Shown: piece by piece, positions 9,537 to 20,177 of the stretch | Layout of the letters: every line of letters begins with the position of its first letter | Numbering within the stretch: the stretch's first letter is position 1 | From: Chara braunii | Taxonomy: Eukaryota > Streptophyta > Charophyceae > Charales > Characeae | NCBI GenBank assembly: GCA_003427395.1 | Contig: BFEA01000247.1 | Span: 47,070 to 86,558, forward strand | DNA: 39,489 nucleotides | Direction of reading: 5' to 3' | Program-made: the position numbers and the translations under genes | The notes under the pieces: generated by a model | What the model was told of the DNA's origin: nothing | The model's input: the letters and a program-made list of their open reading frames with translations, nothing else | The model's database searches: none

Positions 9537-10603
9537 TTTAGCATTGGTGTGAAAATGCTGGCCGGGTTTTACGGCGCCAACAACAATTTTGAGAAGTGTC
9601 GTCAAGAGAGGGTGTGTTTTGAAGTGGTATTGGTTGCAAGTGGTGACAACGCTAGGGCACTGAGGGGATTGTGTGTCAGTGGGCGATCCTTGAGGGAGTG
9701 GTGTGGATCACTTTTCTGACAGTCTACTGCGATGATCTTCTCATCTGGGGTGTGGTTTATACGACTTTCTTGAGTGGGTCGCTTGCTATCCGTGGTTCAG
9801 CTTCACTCAAGGTCAGTTAGCCTGACTCAGTCCTCTTCACGCCTGTGTGAACCCACACTTGCTTGACCCTGTTCTTTGAGCGTTCATTGAAAAGGTAGAG
9901 GAGATGTGTGCATGCGCGTGTGAATGGAAGTCTGACTTGAGAATGGGTTTGCATTGTTTTCTTTTGAACTTGTCGCTTGTTCTAATGTGCAGNTGAGTAG
10001 GAAGATGCTTNAGAAANGGANACTTAAGCATGTCAGCGAAAGTGAATGGGATGATGATTGTTTTCTAATTTTCGCTTACATGCATGTTGAAAGGGCGACA
10101 GCAGACGANGAGGAACGGAGCGATCACGTAAAGGGGAAGAAGTGAACTGGACATAGATTTTTCCTGAGGTTACCCGTTCTTTCCCGAATGTCCCTCTCTA
10201 TCTATGCCCNTCTGTCTAAATGNTNTCTTCTCTGTGACTTNCTCCTTCGTCTAGGTTNGCCCTTGACGTTAGGCGATAAAGGGCTNACNNCNTGCCNTGG
10301 TAAGTGCATTTCCTTTCCCTATGAGGCATCCGAGGNGGGGGTTNGTTGCCTTAGGGGCCGACCCTGTTAACGACTNGGAGTGGACCGCTTAGGCGGGGGG
10401 GTACCATGCTGTCGTGGTGGAGCCAGCCCGACTTCTGAGATCCGAGATTCGCTCGGGCGAGGACGAGGGGTATCCCAGACCACCTCCTAGGGGACGGACG
10501 TGTGCTATTCACGGAAGGTGTTAAGTTCTTGGCGGCTCACGTTAAGGAGAACCGTTATAGTTTACCATTCTAGTGGCCGTCTTAGGAGCCACAGACGAAT
10601 GGG

Positions 10604-10709
10604 GAACTGGTGCCATAAGAAGCCCAGTTCGTGTGTTCACTAGCTATGGACGGAGTGCGACTAGGCACTGCCCTCATGGACAGGTTTGCGCCATAAGAAG
10701 TGCAAGCCT
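10604..10709. other. Two hairpins with the same loop on different stems
   Basis: Hairpin 1: GAACTGG (10604-10610) pairs with CCAGTTC (10624-10630). Hairpin 2: AGGTTTGC (10682-10689) pairs with GCAAGCCT (10702-10709) with one G-T pair. Both loops contain GCCATAAGAAG. Loop identity with unrelated but self-complementary stems suggests a loop recognised by a protein or RNA. Confidence 0.65.
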
Positions 10710-11565
10710 GGGGTTATCAGGGTAGCTGACAAGAAGATGTGCCTAGAACATTGCTTTGAAAGTTAATATGTCGGAGGCGAGTACTTCGTCATTCGTGGAA
10801 CAGAAAGAGTAATTATTGCCCAGAAGGACAAAGCAGCCAACAAAATTTGAAGTCGGATTCCCGCCTTCGGTAGGGTGACCAAAATGTCAGTCGGCTACTA
10901 ATTCGCGTAGTGGTCGTTGGCTTACTGGTAGATGGCGTTCACTCCAAAGTTAGGAAGGTAGTGACGTCATCACTAAAACAATGACACTCTAACTCTGCTT
11001 AGGAGTCGGGGTGCCCATATTCCTTGCTAGCACTCAGTATGGGGCGGGATGAAAGAACTTGGCAACGCATCTCATCAAGTCGAAAAAGTCATGACAGCTC
11101 AGCCATCTGGCAGGTAGAGTGAAGATACTTTAGTCAGACGCCATTTGAACATGGCCTTGTGTATAGGTCATGCCTTGATCTTTTGTTGATAAGCGTTGTT
11201 TGAGGTCAAGTCAACCTTTGTAGCATGTATGATTGTATCGATTTCAGAAGATATGTCAATTTACGTTGACCTGAATCGTTTCACGAAAGTGTTGTGCCTG
11301 TTTAATTTTTTGATTGCCTTTGAAAGAAGGGACTAGGATCGCACGCAATTTTCCTTACGCTTGGAATGTCACGTCCTAGTCGACCGACGTCGGTCCGATT
11401 CCTGGGAGATCAGCGCCCCAGGGACGGGCGACGTTCGGGTCCGCTTTGGCGTTTAACCGTGCGTACCTATGCTACAGCGAGCGAGCAAACGCCCTCGGCC
11501 GGCCTACCTCTACAATTGCATTGTAAAAGCTTTCGCATGTGGGTCGGTAGCTTGGTAGGGATACG

Positions 11566-11594
11566 CCCCTAAGGGTGGTGACAACCCCTTAGGG
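11566..11594. repeat. Hairpin with 9-bp perfect stem
   Basis: CCCTAAGGG (11567-11575) pairs with CCCTTAGGG (11586-11594) across a 10-base loop, about 200 bp from the right end of the nested insert. No T run follows, so a terminator is not indicated. Confidence 0.6.
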
Positions 11595-11807
11595 AAGGTA
11601 AGTTGTGCCCCGCGAGAACCTATCCTGTCGTAGGGGGCCGCGGGATGTACGGCTGGCGCACTTGGCCGGAGTGGCAAAGGGTCGACGCGGGTTGTCGTGT
11701 CGTCCCCGAGTTGTCTCTAAAAAGTTAAAAGACTAAGTTTCTCTTGCGTGACGCGGCCGGGAGGGCCCTCGCTCGCGCGGAGGCCGATGCGCTCGACAAT
11801 GCTGTCG

Positions 11808-13812
11808 TCCCAACTTGTACTGAAGGTGAGATGGGAAATGAAGAGAATAGCGGTAGGGGAGGAAAAGAAATTTCTGGGCATCCGAATTAGTTTGCAGATA
11901 AGCTCATCAGGTCAGGGGCTGCTACTGCAACAGTGGGTGGCTGCAAGACTCCGAATATGGGGGTCAGCCTGACACCTGTCAATTGTAGGTCGGGCAATGG
12001 TAATTAACGCAACTTTGTTCTCTACTCTGTGGTTTGTCACTACAGCCAAGGAACTGGCCGAAGGAATTGTAAAAGCCATCAGGAGGCTGATCTCACGATT
12101 CCTCTGGAAACCGAGGGCACAAAATGGGGAAGGGTTTGTGTCCAAGGTGGCTCTTGAAACGCCATCCTTCCCTCGAGAGAGGGGTGGCCTGGGTCTAGTT
12201 GACCACTCTCGCAAGAATCAGGCCGAGCTCCTCGGCTGATTGGTGAAGGTAGCTACTGCACCCACTCGAGACCACTGGATTACCTTGGTTGAACGCATAT
12301 TGGTTGAGGAATGGAATCCGAGTCGCCCGCATGATGTCTGGGCGTGTTTTTTCATGGCATCATTCAGGAAGAAGAGACTCAAATCAGCCTTTTGGGAGCC
12401 AGTTCGAAAGGCATGGAAGAAGCTACATCCGGACATCATGCACCCGCCCGCCCCGAAGGAGGATGTACTGTGCCAGCTACTATTTGAAAACCTTATGATC
12501 CTGAGCGAATTCGGCTCTCCTTTCGCAGAAGACGACACAACAGGATCCTTTGGACAAGCCTAGGTAAGGCGAGGAGTGGTAAGGTTAGCAAACATTTGGT
12601 GCCCCATTCTGGGAGGATGGAAACCAATCGGGGAAGTTAAAGCAACTTTGAAAGGGTTACAGTGAGTGGAGCATCACTGACACCAAATCACAGCGGCAAT
12701 TCCTCAGAGCTGGATGGACCTGCTGGGACCAGAAAGGAAGGATACGATAGCTACCTGGTACAAGTCAGACACCGAGGAGGATGACGCAGTGATGTAGAAG
12801 GTGATGGACATCCTTGCTAGCGGGTTCAGGAAAGTGGAACGGTAGAGATGCATGGACTTCTCAAACTCCCTGGCCCGGATAGAAGAAGTAACTGTAATGA
12901 TCTGGGATAACCCAGCACAGGTGAGAGTAATCGAAAGATGCTGTCGTGGCTCAATCCTACCCAACCAAGTATGGATAGGCAGGGTGCCACTCAGACAACT
13001 CTCCATCGACCCATAGGCATGGAGCTGGTCAACTAGAGACGCTGGAAATCCAACTCTAAGGATGCTAGACTATTCTACCGCATAGGGCTATCAGTTAGCA
13101 GCCAAACCCATGAGGACTCCTGCCCAGATAGCCACTACGCGCTGGCAAGCAGTATGCCACGAGGACATGATAGGAGAGGAAGCAAACTTTGAACGACTGC
13201 GGAAGTTCCTAACAGGCCTGCCAAATGGCAAATAGGTGAGCATTCTCTGGCTACTGTCTCTCCTTACTACACCCTCGGCGGTGCGGCTGTTGGGCCGAGG
13301 GATGGAGGTAAACCTGGGCTGCTCAAGATGCAGATGGCCTTTTGTGGTGGGATTGTCCAGCGTCCAAAAGAATCTGGAATTGGTGGGCCCACCATTGGAG
13401 GGAGTTCGGGGGAACAGGGGTGACCTAGGATGAGATTTGGGTGCTGATAGGTTTTCTCCCTCCGAATGTGGATGGTTGTCGGAGTTGGGGTTACGTAGCG
13501 CATGTCACGAGAGGCCTGATCTGCGAGGTGATATGGTCCGACAGAAACAGGACGAGATTCCAGAAAAGACCCATGTCAGACCTGGAGATAAAGGGACATA
13601 TCAAACAAGGTCTGAAGCTGGCGATTCGGGTTGACTGCAGAAGGAGAGCCAAGGTCGGAAAGCGAAGTACAGACAACTACGTTGGTTCTTGCACACATGG
13701 GCCAGAAACCATAAGCTCGCAGCAGTTCATCGAGAAAGGGGATTGGTCCTCTCCCTATGGTTATCAGACAAGGCTACTGCCAAAAGGTAATTGTCCTCTT
13801 CGCCCTCAGTAG
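11808..13812 (+). pseudogene. LINE ORF2, C-terminal part after the nested insert
   Basis: This is the thumb-to-C-terminus region of the same ORF2. In frame 3 it contains KKFLGIRIS, then after a TGA (11970-11972) HLSIVGRAMVINATLFST, PRERGGLGLVDHSR, and after another TGA at a likely Trp (12237-12239) VKVATAP and LVEEWNPSRP. Further stops follow at 12561 and beyond. From about 13325 the reading moves to frame 1 with LLWWDCPASKRIWNWW, the zf-RVT-like CxxC...WDCP pattern (the first CxxC, CSRC, lies in frame 3), and then EVIWSDRNRTRF, the WxxRN motif typical of plant L1 ORF2 C-termini. It ends at a TAG at 13810-13812. Homology is clear from motif order; there are at least ten disabling changes. Confidence 0.8.
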
Positions 13813-14350
13813 TCCCCTTGTATTTCCCCCTCCCTTTCGCATACCCCCCAGTCTAGGATTAAAGTTATCTATATCCTGTGTCTCCAGTAGTCCCCCTCGT
13901 CTCTAGCCTGTCTGGCCCCGGAAGTCTAGGTACCACGACACTCGGTACTGGTATGGCCTCAGTGGGCCGCTAGGAGAGTGTCACTAGACCAGGACTCAGT
14001 CCTCTGGGCCGTATTAGTCCTAGAAGTAGGATGGCCAAGTAGGGCTCTACAGGTGAGGTATGCTGCAGGTTTGATGTTGTTATGTCTATTATTGTTGATC
14101 ACGACACAGTATGATATTCTCAGTATGTCGTTGGAGTGAGGTAGAAGGACAGTGGCCTAAATTTGGTCAAATTTTGTTCCTAGAATTTCCTTAGGCTCCT
14201 AAAATTGGTACAAGTGTGACTCGAGCAACTGCTCGTAAGCGACACTGGGTAATGCTCCCAGGATAACTCCGGGTTGAATTGTGAGGTCCCCGACCTCAAT
14301 TTAACGTGTTATAATGAGATGTTACGTTAAGAAAAAAAAAAAAAAAAAAA
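13813..14350 (+). other. LINE 3' untranslated region and poly(A)
   Basis: Pyrimidine-rich non-coding sequence (TAGTCCCC occurs at 13810 and, as a variant, about 13889) runs from the last ORF2 stop to a pure A run at 14332-14350. GCAAAGGGGGGGCGCG follows the A run and should begin the target-site duplication, but I do not find a matching copy upstream. Confidence 0.65.
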
Positions 14351-14723
14351 GCAAAGGGGGGGCGCGAGAGAGGGCTAACCTCCGCTGTTTTAGGCTATTA
14401 GTAGTGTGTTGACATCCCATTTTCCACTTATTTTCCAAGATTAGTGCCAAAATAGGTGCTTTGTTTACCTTCTTCACTTTAGGTACTCGAAGTATACCTT
14501 CTTCAGGGCATACTCACACTTGGACCCCAAATTCGCAAAATATGCAGATTTCGAAAGGGCCCATTTGAGGTTTTAGGCATGGTTCGGGTCGTACTGATGT
14601 AGCTTTTAGGATGGGACAAGGTCGCAGCCGTCTGGACAAATGAGGATATAGTAATCGTCTACCACGTGGGCACGGAGAACGCAACCCTAAGGTAGCTAAA
14701 GCAATGAGACTAAGAGCGCGCAC
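14351..14723. other. No recognisable feature
   Basis: Short sequence between the LINE poly(A) and the (GA)n tract. No coding motif, long repeat or strong hairpin was seen. Confidence 0.5.
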
Positions 14724-14744
14724 GAGAGAGAGAGCGAGCGAGCG

Positions 14745-14814
<70 letters not shown>

Positions 14815-14929
14815 NNNNNNNNNNNNNNNNNNNNNNNNNNNNNNNNNNNNNNNNNNNNNNNNNNNNNNNNNNNNNNNNNNNNNNNNNNNNNNNNNNNNNN
14901 NNNNNNNNNNNNNNNNNNNNNNNNNNNNN

Positions 14930-15000
<71 letters not shown>
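14724..15000. repeat. (GA)n microsatellite spanning an assembly gap
   Basis: GAGA/GAGC repeats at 14724-14814, then 115 N bases (14815-14929), then (AG)n at 14930-15001. The gap is evidently an unresolved stretch of the same dinucleotide, so its true length is unknown. Confidence 0.95.
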
Positions 15001-15002
<2 letters not shown>

Positions 15003-15167
15003 CTGAATGGAAAAATTGAAATATGGATCAAATTGCGGCCGCGATCTATTTCACGATTGGAATGTTTTTTTTTAATTTTATTTAGTATTCAAGTTTTTCA
15101 TGGAAATGTCATAATAAAATTTACGAGAACTCCAATTTCAGGTTTTTTCACGCATTCTTCTGAGCGT

Positions 15168-16000
15168 TGTTAGGTGGCTCCAACCCTACGCCGCCCTTTA
15201 CTTCTCTTACAAGGTCGCGCTACAAGGTTTCTATTTGATTGGTTTCTACCTGGCAGGGGCTCACCGACCACGGGTAAACTGCCACGACAGGCTGATGGAG
15301 CGGATGGTCGGCCTACGACATTCAGTTCAAACGGGCTCGAGCATTGAGCAGTGGTAATTTTGTGAAGAGGACCCAAGACGTAAGCTACCGATGAACACAA
15401 AGAGGCTACCACAACGAACAACTACCGAGGGGTTGAACGAGAGGGTGCGGCCGTGAAGGGTCGAGACGATACTAAAAGTCGGCGAATGGTCGAGGGGACG
15501 GAGGCACCGGGAGTTTACCGTGAGACTACGGGCGTTTTGAGCGATGATGGTGTCCGAAGTTGCCTCGAGTGACCAGATTCTAGAAGGCACCCTGCGTGAA
15601 TAAGCGGTGGGATCGGGCCTGCACAGGGCCCTCGACACTAAGAGGAAAATGGTGCGGGCTTAGGACTCGGAGGCGGGCCTCCCTGCCTAGAATTTTGGGA
15701 GGGCCCGCGTAACTTTTACAAAGGGGGTTGGTACCACTTATGAGTGGGGACCACCAAGCCCAAGGCAGGCCCGCGGCAGGCTCGGGAATAGGTCCGGTGC
15801 CGAGGCGCTGCAAAAGGCCCGGTTCCCGACAAAAAGGCTCCCCTCGACAAAAACGTTTTGGGGGCCTAATCAGGCCCGGGCGCAGGTTCGGTACCAGGGC
15901 GCTGCAACTGCAGCAGGCCCACGTCGATACCTTGAAGCCGTGAGTGGGTCGAGGCCGAAAGCTGCAGACTTTATAAGCCCAAGAGGGCTCAAGTTCGGGG
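15168..16000 (+). repeat. 5' long terminal repeat (left copy)
   Basis: Starts TGTTAGGTGGCTCC and matches 23720-24552 at a constant offset of 8552. A TTTATAAG box lies at 15970-15977, only about 25 bp before homology with the other copy ends at AAGTTCGGG. The long minus-strand frames in this repeat occur in both copies by homology only and show no protein family. Confidence 0.8.
15970..15977 (+). promoter_or_regulatory. LTR TATA box
   Basis: TTTATAAG, conserved at the equivalent position of the right copy (24522-24529). It would place transcription start near 16000, reading toward the gag-like and integrase sequences. Confidence 0.5.
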
Positions 16001-16271
16001 ATTCTTCGCTCGCGAGGACACAGGTGCACTGGCGAACAGGAGCTGGACACGCACCGACGGGAGGCGCAGGAGACACAGGGCACGGGAGATAGACGCACGA
16101 GGAAGTAGATGCACGGGAGTGGACACGCCAGTGACACTCGCGCACGGGACACTTCCCGGGAGCACAAACAGGACACTTCCCGCCTGCGCGAACTGGAGTC
16201 ACGCACGGAACACCCGCTCGTGTGGGACACGCTCAGGGACACTTCGCACGTGCACGGACGAGGACATGCGG

Positions 16272-16451
16272 GACAGGAGGCGCACGGGGAAGGCGACCTC
16301 TCGCACGCTCGAACCAAGTCACGCACGGTAGAAGACACTTCGGGGGATGCCGAGACAGGAGGCGCACGGGGAAGGCAACCTCTCGCACGCTCGAACCAAG
16401 TCACGCACGGTAAAGGACACTTCGGGGGATGCCGGGACAGAGGCGCACAGG
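16272..16451 (+). repeat. 82-bp tandem duplication
   Basis: Units 16272-16353 and 16354-16435 differ at only a few bases (both contain GACAGGAGGCGCACGGGGAA and GACACTTCGGGGGATGCC); a third partial unit begins at 16436. The surrounding 16040-16780 is built of related GCGCACGGGACACTTC-like pieces. Confidence 0.85.
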
Positions 16452-16804
16452 ACCTAGACACGCAGGACACTTTCCGCATGTGCAGGACATGCGCAGGAGA
16501 CGGACTAGGGAAGAAGACAACACGCACGAGACAGCTCTCTCACGGCGGACAGGGTAAGCACCTGAGAAGGAGGTGCGCGCAGGGAGACAACAAGAAGGGT
16601 ACTTGGGGCAGGCATGAGGATAGGCGCGCAGGATACACGCGCGGAGAAACGACGCACGGGACTTGAGACACGTGCGGAACTTCGCGCAGGAGGGACACAG
16701 GTGCGCAGGACGAGCACGGACTTGGCGCAAGCACGGACTTGGCGCACACACAGACACAGGTGCACAGAACACGGAGTACGAGGGCACCTCTGCAACAAGC
16801 TTGC

Positions 16805-17420
16805 GTTGCCACGTACTAGGCGAACACGTGCTCCCTTACTGGGCGCACTCCACGCACCTGCCGGGTCGAACATGTGGGCGCCACGCTCGACAGCGCGCAC
16901 ACCCTGCGCACTGGCGGGAACGAACGGGGATGTATCGCGCGCCGTAGCGCGCGCGTTCCAGGTACCTGCAGGAACGAACGAGGGGCGCAGCGCACGATAG
17001 AGCGCGCAACCTGCACATCGGCGAGAGCGAGCGGGGGAGCTCCGTACGCGGTAGCACACACACTCTACGCGCCAGCGGGACCGAACGCGGGGAGCACCGC
17101 GCAAGATAGGGCGTGCACTCCGCGCAGTGGCGGGAACGACCGGGGAAGCACCGTGAGCGATAGCGCGTACACACCTCGCACCGACGAGCATGAGCGGGGA
17201 AGCGCTGCGCTCGACGGCGCGCACCCCCGCGTGCTCGTGGGATTGATCTGAAAGGAGAGGTTGCACACTTGCGCGCTCGCGCGCTCGGACTTGCGGGACA
17301 GACTGAGGGAGCAGCGCAATACAGCGAGTTTGCGCACGTATTCGCAGCGTCCATTGGGAGAGCCATGCCCTGCGCATGCACTCTGCGCACTCATGGGATC
17401 GGGCGGGCTAACCCGCGTGC
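16805..17420 (+). repeat. Degenerate tandem array, about 54-bp unit
   Basis: The anchor GGCGGGAACGAACGGGG and variants begin at about 16858, 16911, 16966, 17018, 17072, 17126, 17181 and 17234, then fade. Each unit goes on with AGCACCGCGCACGATAGCGC-like sequence. The 18-residue periodicity appears in translations of both strands, which argues for DNA-level repeats and not for a protein. Confidence 0.8.
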
Positions 17421-17499
17421 ATCAGCGCACGCGCCTCGTACAGTTAGGAAAGAGTAAGGGGCAAACAGATCAAGTGAACAAGGAGGCTCCTTTGAGTGC

Positions 17500-18900
17500 G
17501 TTCGTGCCAAAGCGTGAGTATGGTCGATCAGGATACGGGCAGCTGTTGTCGGAACTAACGAGCCTTTGGGCGCGGTTGAGACCAGGGCTAAGCGGGCCAT
17601 TGAGGTAAAGCTGGGGGCAGCGGATGATAAGGGCCATCAGGGCGTGGTCCGGGTCCCACGTGGAGCGGACCTTCAGACACAGTCGAGGCACAGACTATAG
17701 GGCTCTGTCGCGAGACAGAGAACCAGGTTCGGTTAGGAGATAGTGAAGAGAGCCTCCGGACACAGTAAGAGCAGACCCACGCTCGGAGCCTCTGAGGCAC
17801 ACTCCAACAGGGCACAGCCAGCGGACTAGACGTTGGGCTAATGAGCCATTTGGGCTATCGGACGTGACGGGCCGTTGGAGCACAGTCGAACCTTCAGGCG
17901 GAACGAGCCTTTTGGGTGCACTCGGATTACTGGGCGAACTAGTCTGTGAGGACGCCGGTCGGTACACCGGACTGAACGAGACTTTTGGGCTGCACACGGA
18001 ATGCCGAATGGACTGGGCCTTTCGAGAGCGGACAAACCACCGATTGAAGCGGGCTTTTTGTGAGTCGAGCGGGTCACCTAACGAAGTGAGGCCTCGGGGC
18101 ACGAACCAGGGCCCCGAGCAGGGCACCGCGAAGGGACGCATTCGGAACCGGGCTCCGCGCAGGGGGTACTTTCCAAACTGGGCCTTCGAACAGGCACGTT
18201 TACAATCGGGCTCTCCATTGAGGTGCGCAGCGACCTACGAGCCGCGACGGGTCACGTCGAGGCTTTGACTCTACTAAGAGACATCTTTTTGAAGAGGGCC
18301 TTTCTAAAGAGGTACAACTGGACTGGGCGTTTTGAAGCGGACGCGTTCCAAATCAGGCACTTTGAAGAGGCACCTTATCCGACAGGGCCTTTTTGAGGAG
18401 AAGGCGGGCACTTTTGTAAGGCGGGCCTCCCGAAGAGGTACAACCTGAACCGGCACTCCGAAGGGGCGCGTACCGAACCGGGCCTTCCGAAAGCGAACTT
18501 TGTGTTTCGGGCCCTCAAGGAGGCTCATGGCGGCCTAGGGGCAGTGACCGCTCATCTCGGAGCTTAGGGGCTCTAAAGAGATACATTCCCGAACCGGGCT
18601 TTCCGAACAGGCTCTTGGTGATTCGGGTTTCCGAGGAGGCTCACGGCGGCCTAGTGACTCAGGCGGGCGTATCCGAGCTTTGTTGGCACTGAAGAGGCAC
18701 GAGTCTGAACCGGGCTTTTGAAGGGGTACTTCGTGATCCGGGAATTCCAAGAGGTTTACGGCGGTCTGGAGGCGCTGGCCGGTCATCTTGAGACTCGAGG
18801 ACGCCGGAAGGGCACAATCCCGAACTGGGCCTTTGAAAAGGTACTTCCGCCAACCGGGCCATTGTGAGGGTACTTTGAGTAGTCAGGCTTGTGTGAGGCA
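17500..18900 (+). repeat. Highly degenerate array, about 30-bp unit
   Basis: The motif CNGGGCCTTTCGAAGAGGYAC (as a loose consensus) recurs; good runs are at 18148, 18178, 18208, then 18294, 18323, 18353, 18383, and later 18422, 18449, 18478, 18508, 18593, 18623, 18710, 18738, 18826 and 18857. Spacing is close to 29-30 bp inside runs, with interruptions. Confidence 0.65.
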
Positions 18901-20177
18901 TGGTCACGACAGATCTCGAGTTATGGCCCCGGTGGGCGCGGGAGGCGGCTTCGGATACTGAGAGCTTGAGTACGGTTTCGTGCGACAGACGGGCTCGGTA
19001 CCACCGACACCAAGTTGCAAGGAGGATCCAGCGACGGTTGATGACTAGATCTGTGGGCATCCAAACTGATCCCACACATGTAGATGTAGGAACTTCCGTT
19101 GGGGTCGGAGACTGCGCTGAGCGCCCTATAGTGCTGGACTGAATGGAAGCACTTATATTGTTCTTTTTCCTGCCTACTCTTTGAGACTTGTGTCACTTGT
19201 CATGGAGTCAGCCTGAACTGTACTTTGTCTTGGATGTGTACTGACATGGAATGTGCAGGTTACAGGAGCCCCAACCAACCCTCCCGTGGGTGACAGACAC
19301 GGCGCGAGATATTGGGTTTGTGTTGGAGGCCGGCAGAGCCCTTCAGCCGGTCGACAGTGGCGCAGTTGCCGGGGAAGGCTGCCTCTCGGGACTTTGGTCT
19401 GCCTGTAACCGCGGGTACGTGAGAGGACGAGACTGCGATGGAGACCAGAACACGCTACGAGCGATCAACCTACCGGCGGTCAGCAGACGACGAGATATTG
19501 GGCGATGCGACACTTTGTCGGCTTGCGATCGATCCGGTGAGATTGTGATTTTCGCATTTCGTGATTTCGTCTTGCATATCCTTTCTGCTATTTCCTTGTG
19601 ACTTGAGAGGGTCCTTTTGATTTTCGCACCCCATTTGCCAGTCCACCCTGATATCAACTCCTAGAGAAAAAATTGTAAGTAGGGGAAGAACTTGAAGGGT
19701 CTGAAGGGGAGGGGGGAAGCGCCCCGGATTGCAAGGAGATGGGCAGGATTAGATAGGCTAGCTGATCCTGATGGATAGATGGGCGGGTTGATGCACTATA
19801 CAAGTCGGAGTGAGAGACCATGCCTGAGGTGGGAACGAGTAGAGGCATGGATAGGAGTGAGGTTGCACGAGTGAGACACCGCCCTCTTATCCGCGTGTGA
19901 CTTCGGTCCACCCTTGAGCACATGAGTTGGCCGGCTCGTGCTCAGGTCGCGGTAAGGGAGGTAGGCTAGCGATGATGGTACACTGATCCGACCTCTTCCT
20001 TGACACGAGGGTAGGGGGAGATACGCCAGAGGGCGGTTCTCTCCTAGGCCTGTGGACGTTTTGGAGGGTTGCAGGAAGGATCAGAGGGGGCCTGTCGTGG
20101 GGGTATATGAGCTCAACAGTCCGAGAGTCACACAACGAGAGATTTATTGAGAGTTCCGTTTGGTTTCTTGATTAGGA

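Larger units (their letters stand above)
7031..11798. mobile_element. Non-coding, hairpin-rich insertion of about 4.77 kb inside LINE ORF2
   Basis: ORF2 reads ...WGKSMYMLS to 7030 and continues SQLVLKV from 11808. ATGCTGTCG occurs at 7022-7030 and 11799-11807 and looks like the target-site duplication. Alternatively the element is 7026-11798 with TGTCG...CGACA ends and a 4-bp duplication ATGC, which would suit an LTR-type element, but I see no long terminal repeat pair. No protein family is recognisable on either strand. The content is an unusually dense series of inverted repeats, a GC-rich quasi-repeat, a tandem duplication beside an N, a TATA-like box and many ambiguous bases at 9237-10376. 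A LARD-like or other non-autonomous retroelement is the closest known kind; this is inference. Confidence 0.75.
2243..14350 (+). mobile_element. Decayed L1-like non-LTR retrotransposon (LINE), split by a nested insert
   Basis: The parts occur in LINE order on one strand: ORF1 with a CCHC knuckle, ORF2 with AP endonuclease and reverse transcriptase motifs, a C-terminal zinc/WxxRN region, a 3' UTR of about 0.5 kb and a terminal A run at 14332-14350. ORF2 stops making sense at 7030 and resumes at 11808 in the expected order, so the 4.77 kb between is a later insertion. Stops, at least three frameshifts and loss of catalytic motifs show that it is dead. Without the insert the element is at least 7.3 kb. 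The 5' end is not located and I found no convincing target-site duplication. Confidence 0.85.
16001..20177 (+). other. Long 5' leader of the LTR element, rich in tandem repeats, no convincing gene
   Basis: This 4.2 kb separates the left LTR from the gag-like frame. Most of 16040-18900 is repetitive (82-, 54- and 30-bp systems listed separately). Because the 54- and 30-bp periods are multiples of three, long frames stay open on both strands without coding evidence. 18900-20177 is less repetitive; AGATATTGGG occurs twice (19306 and 19493), but I see no recognisable protein. Confidence 0.5.

Noticed and set aside
9159-9605. Minus-strand frame rich in Ser, Ala and Thr
   Set aside because: Low-complexity composition from GCN/AGC repeats, crosses an N, and lacks any domain.
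7026-11798. LTR pair at the ends of the nested insert
   Set aside because: Despite the TGTCG...CGACA ends I could not align the first several hundred bases with the last several hundred.
7022-11807. Mutator-like transposon because of the 9-bp duplication
   Set aside because: No terminal inverted repeats and no transposase-like sequence.
14696-15031. (Leu-Ser)n and (Arg-Glu)n frames across the N gap
   Set aside because: Translations of the (GA)n microsatellite.
15580-16527. 315-residue minus-strand open frame rich in Cys, Pro and Ser
   Set aside because: It covers the left LTR end and the repeat-built leader. Its length comes from GC-rich repeats; no domain, and it runs against the element.
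16505-17390. 290-residue minus-strand frame with an 18-residue periodicity
   Set aside because: The periodicity is that of the 54-bp DNA array and appears in several frames on both strands, so it is not evidence of a repeat protein.
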